Shown piece by piece: positions 9,194 through 16,357 of a DNA stretch of 64,000 nucleotides. The stretch is from assembly GCF_010882175.1 (NCBI RefSeq), contig NZ_WKLH01000001.1:1820021-1884020 (forward strand), given 5' to 3'. Both the position numbers and the translations under genes were made by a program. The stretch's first letter is position 1, and each line of letters begins with the position of its first letter. The notes under the pieces are model-generated. The model made no database searches and had not been told where the DNA came from. It worked only from the letters and a program-made list of their open reading frames with translations. Origin of the DNA: Mangrovibacterium lignilyticum (GTDB lineage Bacteria; Bacteroidota; Bacteroidia; Bacteroidales; Prolixibacteraceae).

Positions 9194-9266
9194 CAGAAAA
9201 CACAACAAGCCGGTCAACTCCCGGCAATGAAAACAAGACTGGTCACCGACCTTAAAGGAGAACGAA

Positions 9267-9617
9267 ATGTATATTGAAGTTTGTAAATCGAAAATTCACA
9301 AAGTAACCGTTACTGAGGCCAACTTGCAGTATGTGGGAAGCATTACCATTGATGAAGATTTGATGGATGCAGCCAACCTCATCGAGAATGAAAAAGTGCA
9401 AATCGTAAACATCAACAATGGGGAACGATTGGAAACTTACGTCATTAAAGGGGAACGCAACTCAGGGGTAATTTGTCTGAATGGCCCGGCTGCCCGTAAA
9501 GTAGCTGTGGGCGATGTGGTCATCATTATTTCGTATGCCACCATGGACTTTGAAGAAGCCAAAAGCTTCAAACCGCAATTGGTCTTCCCCGATACGGAAA
9601 CGAACAAGATTGTGTAA
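9267..9617 (+). CDS. panD: Aspartate 1-decarboxylase
   Basis: 116 residues, usual length for PanD. It decarboxylates aspartate to the beta-alanine used by PanC. The proenzyme cleaves itself between Gly24 and Ser25 in YVGSITID to form the pyruvoyl cofactor; this sequence is intact. [17 protein letters not shown] and [19 protein letters not shown] are further family hallmarks. It lies 73 bp after panC in the same direction with a ribosome-site-like AAAGGAGA upstream and a strong terminator downstream, so panC-panD form a two-gene operon. Confidence 0.96.
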   Translation: MYIEVCKSKIHKVTVTEANLQYVGSITIDEDLMDAANLIENEKVQIVNINNGERLETYVIKGERNSGVICLNGPAARKVAVGDVVIIISYATMDFEEAKSFKPQLVFPDTETNKIV

Positions 9618-9637
9618 GCACACCCAAAATCATAGAC

Positions 9638-9667
9638 AAACCCGAGGCATTCGCTTCGGGTTTTTTT
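9638..9667 (+). terminator. Rho-independent terminator of panC-panD
   Basis: 11-bp stem AAACCCGAGGC / GCTTCGGGTTT with one G-U pair, tetraloop ATTC, then seven T. It starts 20 bp past the panD stop. Confidence 0.92.
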
Positions 9668-9690
9668 GTAGCCGGAAGGACCGATCAGCT

Positions 9691-9725
9691 CGAAGCATTT
9701 GCCAAGCGGTTCGAAGCCGTTCAGT
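9691..9725. repeat. Degenerate REP-like hairpin
   Basis: AAGCGGTTCGAAGCCGTT at the core resembles the stronger hairpins at 21365-21396 and 24741-24771, which share GCTAAGCGGTT-CGA-AACCGCT. This copy is imperfect. Confidence 0.35.
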
Positions 9726-9840
9726 AAATTCTACAAAAAAACCTCCCACTCCGGATAGCATAACCGAAATGAGAGGATATCTGATCTCTGTTTGATTTTG
9801 GGGTTGTAGGGAATCACAATGAAAAAAAGACGCAGCCCGC

Positions 9841-10383
9841 CTATTTGGCGTTACCGGGGCCGTACATAATCTGGCCGCGAATTTCGCCGCCCGGATACTG
9901 GTCGGTATGAACATTCACATAGGCGCCGCCCATTTGCAGCTCTTCAACCAGGCTCCACAGCGGTTGACCGGCTAACGCACCCGTCAGGTTATCAGCCGTG
10001 ATAACACCCATAGCCAAAATCCCATTGCTGGTTCCGGGTATGGTAACAGCAGGTGGAGCCGACGGATACAACCAAACCACCACGCCTCCGTTTGCTCCGG
10101 CCGGAGCCAGATGAATATGCGACATCCGGATATTATCCAGCTTGGCCACAATTAATTTATACGACAGCTCCATCCCGTCCTTACTCAACTGGAAAACAGC
10201 CTCGCCCACTGCCATCGACTCATTGGCCGGCACTTCCTCGTCACCGCTTAAATGAGCTGTAAAGTTCATCACCATCGGAGCTCCTTTTAAGTTTGCGAGC
10301 TCCTGCTCATCGGGAACAATGCTGTTACAGGCACCCAGTACCAGCATCCCGAGAACAATCAAAATCAAATAAACATTTTTCAT
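9841..10383 (-). CDS. CHRD domain lipoprotein
   Basis: 180 residues. A lipoprotein signal ends at Cys19 (LVLGAC). The mature part is one CHRD domain (about 38-175): FTAHLSGDEEVPANES, a HIHLAPAGANGGVVVWLY histidine motif and the C-terminal NVHTDQYPGGEIRGQI, all typical of bacterial CHRD proteins. CHRD is named after chordin; in bacteria it is an exported domain with no settled function. It stands alone on the minus strand between panD and a divergent DUF438 gene. Confidence 0.9.
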   Translation of the reverse strand: MKNVYLILIVLGMLVLGACNSIVPDEQELANLKGAPMVMNFTAHLSGDEEVPANESMAVGEAVFQLSKDGMELSYKLIVAKLDNIRMSHIHLAPAGANGGVVVWLYPSAPPAVTIPGTSNGILAMGVITADNLTGALAGQPLWSLVEELQMGGAYVNVHTDQYPGGEIRGQIMYGPGNAK

Positions 10384-10531
10384 AATCCCCTCGTTTTGGT
10401 GTATAATAAAGATTTAACGAGCGCAATCTGAACGAAGTTTCAAATAAAAGACAAATCAATCCGTTAAACCATTCGTGCCGACCGTTCCCCGCTTTTCATT
10501 AACTTTAAGGGTCACAGCTAAACCGATACGA

Positions 10532-11731
10532 ATGTCAGAATTTACCAACCACAAGGCGAAGCGCCTGCAAAAGCTAACGACCCTGTTCAGGGCTATCCTG
10601 GTGAGCGAAAATGTGAAATCCCTGTACCACGAATACCGCGGCATCATCAACTTGTGCATTCCCTCCGATGTGGTTTACCTGGTCGATGAGCTGGTAAAGG
10701 AGAATATTCCCATGCCCGAGTTGAAGAAGGGCATTAACAAACTGCTGAACCTGCTGCACAAGCCCATTGCCGATTACCCCTACACGCCGCCGCCGGCCAA
10801 CAGTTATCTGGGGGTGCTGCAGGAAAACAACCGCCTGATGCTGGAAAAGCTCACTGCACTGAAACCGGGCATCAAAGCGCTGAACCAGGCTCCCGGCGAC
10901 ACCGCGATCAAGCAGCAGGTGATCGGCCAGCTGCACGGGCTCGAACCGTTTTCGAGCTACTACTTCATTAAGGAGAACCTGCTGTTCCCGGTCATCGAAA
11001 AGCACCTGCCCGAGTTCCGCTGCCTGTCGGTCATGTGGTCCTTCCACGACGATATTCGCCGCAACCTGAAACAGGCCATCGCCCTGCTCGAAAGTCCCGA
11101 TACCGACCTGGCAACCTTTAACCGCTGTACCGGCGATTTCTTTTTCAACATGTCGGCCATCCGTTTTCGCGAAGAACGTATCCTCTACCCGCTGGTGGCC
11201 GACACGGTTCCCGAGCGCGAGCTGCAGGCCCTGCTATCTGAAAGCCTCGAAATCGGCTTCCCCTTCTACCAACCCGAGGCACCCACCCAAAGCAGCCAGC
11301 CGGCGGAACACACCGACGGAACCCTCGACCTGGGAAGCGGCCAGCTAAGCCTCGAACAAATTAAGTTGCTGTTTAACCACCTGCCGGTCGACATTACTTT
11401 TGTCGACGAGCACGACAAGGTGCAGTATTTCTCCACCCCGAAAAAGCGGATCTTCCCGCGCACCAAAGCCATTATTGGCCGCGATGTGCACAACTGCCAC
11501 CCCAAAGAGAGTGTGCATGTGGTCGAAAAAATTGTACAGGCTTTCCGCGACGGACGCCGGGATGTGGCCAGCTTCTGGATTACCATGAAAGGCGAACGCC
11601 TGCTCATCCAGTACTTTGCCCTGCGCGACGAAGCCGGAACCTACAAAGGTGTGGTCGAGGTGTCGCAGGAAATTACCGGCATCCAACAACTCAGCGGCGA
11701 GCAACGCTTGCTGGATTGGGAGGACGAGTAG
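10532..11731 (+). CDS. DUF438 / hemerythrin-like / PAS domain protein
   Basis: 399 residues from ATG 10532; the frame extends to ATG 10475 but the family begins with MSEFTNHKAKRLQKL. The N-terminal DUF438 region (about 1-75) is followed by a hemerythrin-like helical bundle (about 100-235) with candidate metal ligands in ENLLFPVIEKHLPEF, SFHDDIRR and REERILYPL. A PAS-like domain closes the protein (about 290-395, DITFVDEHDKVQYFS ... YFALRDEAGTYKGVVEVSQEIT). Such proteins are thought to sense redox state, oxygen or nitric oxide; which signal applies here is unknown. No output domain is present. The gene is more GC-rich than its neighbours. Confidence 0.9.
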   Translation: MSEFTNHKAKRLQKLTTLFRAILVSENVKSLYHEYRGIINLCIPSDVVYLVDELVKENIPMPELKKGINKLLNLLHKPIADYPYTPPPANSYLGVLQENNRLMLEKLTALKPGIKALNQAPGDTAIKQQVIGQLHGLEPFSSYYFIKENLLFPVIEKHLPEFRCLSVMWSFHDDIRRNLKQAIALLESPDTDLATFNRCTGDFFFNMSAIRFREERILYPLVADTVPERELQALLSESLEIGFPFYQPEAPTQSSQPAEHTDGTLDLGSGQLSLEQIKLLFNHLPVDITFVDEHDKVQYFSTPKKRIFPRTKAIIGRDVHNCHPKESVHVVEKIVQAFRDGRRDVASFWITMKGERLLIQYFALRDEAGTYKGVVEVSQEITGIQQLSGEQRLLDWEDE

Positions 11732-11920
11732 TCCCTGTTATCACTCGCAGCAGACAGTTGCCTTGATCCCCCGAATGGATCGGAGGCCCTTGTCCAAAAA
11801 GCACACGAGCAGGCGCCATCCCAATTGCGCACGCTCTACCCGAAGACTAATAACCCGTCCTTCCGCTTGCTGTAACACACGATCGCCCTTCACCGTACCA
11901 AAACTTAAATTCACCAGCGT

Positions 11921-12418
11921 ATGAAAAAGCCCAGCTCCTTTCGGCTCATCGCCCCCCTGTTTTTAGCCGGTCTGTTATTCCTCCTTTTCACAGGCAATGT
12001 GCAGGCCCAATGGTATAAAAAATACGGTGTAACTGAGATGAACGAGTTAACGGAAGTACAGTTAAGCCATGCTTTACACAAAGCAAAACGTAACACCTGG
12101 ATAGGCGCAGCAATAACCGGAATAGGGACAGCACTAATTATTGAAGGTATTATCGACGTTAGTAAATCAAACAAGGATAATAATTTGTTTGAGGAATTTG
12201 CCAACGCGATTGGGGGTACCACCGAGATTGTTCTGGGGGTAGTCCCTTTCCTTGCCGTTGGAGTACCATTAATGGTAGCCAATGCCAACCGAAAGAAAAA
12301 TATCGAACTGGCGCTTGTTCGACTCGGAACAACCGCCTGTTTCGGAAATAATCCTTCGGTAAAGTGGGGATCCAATCAATCGTCAACACTTGGGCTAAGC
12401 CTAAAGATCAACTTCTAG
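11921..12418 (+). CDS. Exported hypothetical protein with hydrophobic segments
   Basis: 165 residues. A signal peptide (about 1-29, ending NVQAQ) is followed by WYKKYGV and two hydrophobic glycine-rich stretches (about 60-79, TWIGAAITGIGTALIIEGII; about 98-120, TTEIVLGVVPFLAVGVPLMV). The C-terminus LGLSLKINF looks like an outer-membrane-type ending. The architecture (signal peptide, two hydrophobic segments, LGL...NF end) is shared with the protein at 33728-34219 in this window. I do not recognise a function. Confidence 0.65.
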   Translation: MKKPSSFRLIAPLFLAGLLFLLFTGNVQAQWYKKYGVTEMNELTEVQLSHALHKAKRNTWIGAAITGIGTALIIEGIIDVSKSNKDNNLFEEFANAIGGTTEIVLGVVPFLAVGVPLMVANANRKKNIELALVRLGTTACFGNNPSVKWGSNQSSTLGLSLKINF

Positions 12419-12420
12419 GG

Positions 12421-12522
12421 CGACCACCGATAGGCCTTTCCGCCATAGTCATCCCGGAGCAGGACGGCAACCACCGCGGTATGGTGGAGGTGTCGCAGGA
12501 AATTACCAACAGCCTGAATTGA
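12421..12522 (+). pseudogene. Remnant of a DUF438/PAS protein C-terminus
   Basis: Directly after the preceding stop, one frame reads LSAIVIPEQDGNHRGMVEVS then QEITNSLN and stop TGA 12520-12522. This aligns with the C-terminus of the DUF438 protein ending at 11731 (YFALRDEAGTYKGVVEVSQEIT); the DNA stretch GAGGTGTCGCAGGAAATTAC is identical in both. No start or upstream domain is left. It is probably the tail of a lost second copy. Confidence 0.65.
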
Positions 12523-12591
12523 GACGAGGAATCTTAATGTTCAGTCACCGTCCTCCGTGAATGCTTGCCAGCTTTTCCCTAACTTTACGAT

Positions 12592-13002
12592 ATGGCCGAT
12601 GTACACAACAAGCAAACGCGCAGCTATAATATGAGCCGAATCCGGGCGAAGGATACCAAACCCGAACTGCTGGTGCGGAAGTATCTGTTTGCGCATGGCT
12701 TTCGTTACCGGCTCAATGTAAAATCCCTCCCGGGAAAACCCGATATCGTACTTCCCAAATACAAAACCGTAATCTTTATTAACGGTTGCTTTTGGCACGG
12801 CCATAAAGGCTGTAAATATTTTGTACTTCCCAAAACCCGAACAGAATGGTGGCTCGATAAAATTAAAGGCACCCAACGCCGCGACCGCGAAGCCGAAATT
12901 TTGCTAAACGTGCAGGGGTGGAAAGTCATTACTGTTTGGCAGTGTGAATTGAAGGGAAAACTACTTAAAAAAACTCTCAATAGTTTAATAGATTCAATTT
13001 AA
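12592..13002 (+). CDS. vsr: Very short patch repair (Vsr) endonuclease
   Basis: 136 residues, normal for Vsr. The family nicks 5' of T in T:G mismatches produced by deamination of 5-methylcytosine, protecting the sites of a partner C5 methyltransferase. Expected residues are visible: Glu25, Asp51 in LPGKPDIV, and NGCFWHGHKGC with Phe67, Trp68 and His69; TRTEWW follows. The position of E. coli His64 is Asn here. It precedes the methyltransferase by 200 bp in the same direction. TAACTTTACG, a -7-like box, lies only a few bases before the ATG, so the transcript may have almost no leader. Confidence 0.93.
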   Translation: MADVHNKQTRSYNMSRIRAKDTKPELLVRKYLFAHGFRYRLNVKSLPGKPDIVLPKYKTVIFINGCFWHGHKGCKYFVLPKTRTEWWLDKIKGTQRRDREAEILLNVQGWKVITVWQCELKGKLLKKTLNSLIDSI

Positions 13003-13100
13003 ACAAGAATACTAACTCACTCATCATTAGCCATTACAGCACCCCTTCTCTATAAACATCTGATTTAGCATTGTCTGTCCCTTTTGTTTAAGATAAAATT

Positions 13101-13121
13101 AAGTTAATTTAGACTTAACTT
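13101..13121. promoter_or_regulatory. Inverted repeat upstream of the methyltransferase (possible operator)
   Basis: Perfect 7-bp arms AAGTTAA (13101-13107) and TTAACTT (13115-13121), 7-bp spacer. The right arm overlaps TAACTTTACG (13116-13125), the same 10-mer found before vsr (12580-12589), which resembles a -7 box. The site could control the modification operon. Confidence 0.4.
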
Positions 13122-13202
13122 TACGTGGGGACAAATTCCTTCATCCAAAAGGAATAAGCGCAAGAATAAAATTTATTTTAACATCTGATTTCTATATACT
13201 CG

Positions 13203-14756
13203 ATGCCAATACCAGTAATTGACATATTTGCCGGACCGGGAGGTTTAGGAGAAGGTTTTTCTAATGTTTTTGATGAAAACAATGAGAGAGTATTTGATAT
13301 AAAGCTTTCGATTGAAAAAGATAAACACGCCCATAAAACGCTTGAATTAAGAAGTTTCTTTAGGCAATTTCCTTTAGGGGAAGCACCTGACGAGTACTAC
13401 GAATTTGTAAAAAACTACAATCCTGCCAAAGACAAAGAACAAAGGGAAGCGCTATTTGCGAAGTTTCCAACGGAGGCTCAAATAATAAAAAATGAGGCAT
13501 GGCAATGTACGCTTGGAGACGACAACTTTCCTCCCGAAAAGGTTGATGAAAGGATCTCCACCGCGTTGAACGGAGAAAGAAACTGGGTTCTTATTGGAGG
13601 ACCTCCCTGCCAGGCCTATTCATTGGTTGGCCGATCAAGAAACAGAGGAATTTCGGAAGAAGATCACCGGGTATTCCTGTACCGCGAATACTTAAGAATA
13701 ATAGCCGTACACCATCCTGCAATATTTGTCATGGAGAATGTAAAGGGCTTGTTATCAGCCAAACTGGATGGAAATCGGATTTTTGACTGGATAAAAAGTG
13801 ACCTGAAAAACCCATCACGTGTTTTCCCCGGGAAAAACTCTCCAAAATATCGTATATATTCCTTCGTCAAGGAACCTTATAAATCGAAGGGCGGAGACCC
13901 AATTTACACAAAAGACGAGGACTACCTGATTAAAACGGAAAGGTTTGGCGTTCCCCAAAACAGGCATCGCGTTATTTTATTAGGAGTACGTGATGACATT
14001 GTTCTTGATAACTTCCAACCTTTAAAGGAAACCCCGAAACGTAAATTGAAAGATGTAATTGGTGAATTACCCAAACTTAGAAGCGGTATCGGCCGGGAAA
14101 TTTGCGGTGAAAACGCAAAAGGGAAAAACAAATACAAAGCAATACCCGACAGCTGGAAAAACTGGGAAAAAGCAGTAACCGGTTATTCGAAGAAAGTTTC
14201 AAAAGAACTAGACGTTGCATATTCGGTGAAAAATGTACAACTTCAAACAGGATCGAATTTCACAAAAACTGACCTTATTGAGGTGGAAAACCCACTGAAA
14301 GACTGGTATCATGACTCGCGTCTTGGAGGAGTCTTAAACCATGAAACTCGAACACACCTGAAAGAAGATTTGGCTCGATACCTTTTTTCATCGCTTTACC
14401 TGAAGAAAAATAGTGATTTTCCAAAGCTAAGAGACTATCCGGACTGGCTTCTCCCGAATCACAAAAATGCCAAAGGGGGAAAATTTGCAGATCGTTTCCG
14501 GACACAACGCCCTGAACAACCGGCAACAACAGTAACAAGTCATATCTCGAAAGACGGGCACTACTTTATTCATTATGACCCCGAACAGTGTCGAAGCCTC
14601 ACCGTTAGAGAAGCGGCACGCATACAGACTTTCCCTGACAATTATCTGTTCTGTGGCACACGAACCCAGCAATACCATCAAGTAGGGAATGCTGTCCCTC
14701 CATATTTGGCGAAACAACTAGCTGAAATTGTAAAAGATATTTTCCAGTATTTATGA
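13203..14756 (+). CDS. DNA (cytosine-5) methyltransferase
   Basis: 517 residues. Transfers a methyl group from S-adenosylmethionine to carbon 5 of cytosine in a specific DNA site. All main C5 motifs are present in order: I (DIFAGPGGLGEGF, from residue 7), IV with catalytic Cys136 (GGPPCQAYS), VI (Glu178 in MENVKGLL), VIII (PQNRHRVILLG), and IX/X (LTVREAARIQTFPDNY, then QVGNAVPP). The region between VIII and IX (about 260-440) is the target-recognition domain; the site it reads cannot be told from sequence. Larger than Dcm-type enzymes. Overlaps the next gene by 4 bp (ATGA), so the two are translationally coupled. Confidence 0.95.
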   Translation: MPIPVIDIFAGPGGLGEGFSNVFDENNERVFDIKLSIEKDKHAHKTLELRSFFRQFPLGEAPDEYYEFVKNYNPAKDKEQREALFAKFPTEAQIIKNEAWQCTLGDDNFPPEKVDERISTALNGERNWVLIGGPPCQAYSLVGRSRNRGISEEDHRVFLYREYLRIIAVHHPAIFVMENVKGLLSAKLDGNRIFDWIKSDLKNPSRVFPGKNSPKYRIYSFVKEPYKSKGGDPIYTKDEDYLIKTERFGVPQNRHRVILLGVRDDIVLDNFQPLKETPKRKLKDVIGELPKLRSGIGREICGENAKGKNKYKAIPDSWKNWEKAVTGYSKKVSKELDVAYSVKNVQLQTGSNFTKTDLIEVENPLKDWYHDSRLGGVLNHETRTHLKEDLARYLFSSLYLKKNSDFPKLRDYPDWLLPNHKNAKGGKFADRFRTQRPEQPATTVTSHISKDGHYFIHYDPEQCRSLTVREAARIQTFPDNYLFCGTRTQQYHQVGNAVPPYLAKQLAEIVKDIFQYL

Positions 14757-16357
14757 AAGAAAAAAGAAGTATACCCGGAGCGGCGAAAACATTTAAAGCC
14801 TTGAGAAGTTTAGGATACGACATCAACTCCTCAATTGCCGATATCTTAGATAACTCAGTAACAGACAGCGTAGGTTCAAATAGAATAGAGATCACGTTTG
14901 ACCGCAATTTTGAATTTGAACTCGTTGTAAGAATCAAGGACGATGGAGTTGGAATGACAGCTGTCGAGCTTGAGGAAGCTATGAGAATTGGAGCTGATTC
15001 CTATTATGAAACAGGTTCTCTTGGAAAATTTGGCTTCGGAATGAAAACTGCTTCTTTAGCCCATTGTAATATTTTAACAGTTTTATCGAAAACCAAAAAC
15101 TCGGAAATAGTTGGTTATAGATGGAACATGGCTCATGTAAAAGAAAAGAGAGATTGGATTTTACTGGAATTGGAAGAAAATGATATTAACCAAATACTTT
15201 TTAAAGAAGGGTTGAGCCTTGGCAAACAAGGAACCATCGTACTTTGGGACGACGTTTTTGGAATAAATAGTGAATACAACTCCCATATAAGCCCCAAACT
15301 CGCTAGAAACTATCTCTTTCGCAAGACAGAAAGTTTAAAACTGCACCTCCGAATGGTGTTTCATCGGTTTCTAGACAGGAACTTTGAAGATGCACGAAAC
15401 GTTGCAATAATCGTCAACAAAGACAGACCACTCACGCCATGGGATCCCTTTTGTGTCATAGAAAACGCCACAAAACTGGTGCCCTTAAACCATACGCTTT
15501 CTCATCTATACATAAAAAACTACAACAATCCGATTCTGATGAAAGCATATGTGCTACCTAGCAAGGATAATTTTTCGTCGGACAAGGCATGGAGAGAAGC
15601 AAAAGGGCTGTTGTCATGGAATGATGCACAAGGATACTACATATACAGAGCCAATCGATTAATCCGCTTTGGTGGATGGCATGGAACTAAATCAAAGGAC
15701 GAACACGATAAGCTTGCTCGATTGAGTATAGACGTAGATCCAGAATTGGATGATGAATTTAAAATAACTGTAAATAAGAATAAAGTTGAGTTTCCTGAGC
15801 TGTTATTCCAACATTTAAAGACCAAAGTAAATCCATTAGTAGTTAAGCAAGCTCAATCTAAATATAGAAAAGAGCCAGAAAAAAATAAAGTTGAAAATAA
15901 GCTTAGAAATAACAACAAGTTTGAACAAGTCTCTAGAAATATTCTGACAGAAAATAAAATACATACTAAGCCTGGTAAAGATAACAGCGGCTTTGTGGAG
16001 GTCCATAATTCCAATGGCTCCTGGCTTTCCAATAAATTGAATGAATTCCTTAAATACGGAAGTAGCAAAGACTATGAGATCGTTTCTGATCATATTGAAA
16101 ATGGACAATTGTGGAAACTAGTGTGTGATCCTTATAACAAATTTAAAGTCATAATTAATTCCTCACACCCCTTCTACACTCAGATGTATAAAAAAGGGGT
16201 TGACAAACAAGTCACAGAAGCAGTGGATGCCTTGATATTCTCTCTCGCCTTTGGAGAACTCTATAATAGGAACCAACAAAATGTGAATTTATTTGAAACA
16301 TACAAGACTGTATTCTCATCGACCTTAGAAAAATTAGTAAAAGAAAAAATTGTCTAA
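14753..16357 (+). CDS. MORC-like GHKL (Hsp90/MutL-type) ATPase
   Basis: 534 residues. The N-terminal half is a GHKL ATPase: the N-box SSIADILDNSVTDS (about 26-39), the G1 motif DDGVGM (63-68) and the G2 motif GKFGFGMKTAS (about 90-100). The base-activating Glu of the N-box (ExxxN) is Asp30 here. The middle may be an S5-like transducer domain; the C-terminal part (about 370-534) is lysine-rich, then unrecognised. Iyer, Abhiman and Aravind (2008) described prokaryotic MORC homologues in restriction-modification-like operons with Z1 and nuclease genes; this gene fits that type. Likely role: ATP-driven clamp coupling DNA recognition to cleavage (inference). Confidence 0.85.
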   Translation: MKEKRSIPGAAKTFKALRSLGYDINSSIADILDNSVTDSVGSNRIEITFDRNFEFELVVRIKDDGVGMTAVELEEAMRIGADSYYETGSLGKFGFGMKTASLAHCNILTVLSKTKNSEIVGYRWNMAHVKEKRDWILLELEENDINQILFKEGLSLGKQGTIVLWDDVFGINSEYNSHISPKLARNYLFRKTESLKLHLRMVFHRFLDRNFEDARNVAIIVNKDRPLTPWDPFCVIENATKLVPLNHTLSHLYIKNYNNPILMKAYVLPSKDNFSSDKAWREAKGLLSWNDAQGYYIYRANRLIRFGGWHGTKSKDEHDKLARLSIDVDPELDDEFKITVNKNKVEFPELLFQHLKTKVNPLVVKQAQSKYRKEPEKNKVENKLRNNNKFEQVSRNILTENKIHTKPGKDNSGFVEVHNSNGSWLSNKLNEFLKYGSSKDYEIVSDHIENGQLWKLVCDPYNKFKVIINSSHPFYTQMYKKGVDKQVTEAVDALIFSLAFGELYNRNQQNVNLFETYKTVFSSTLEKLVKEKIV

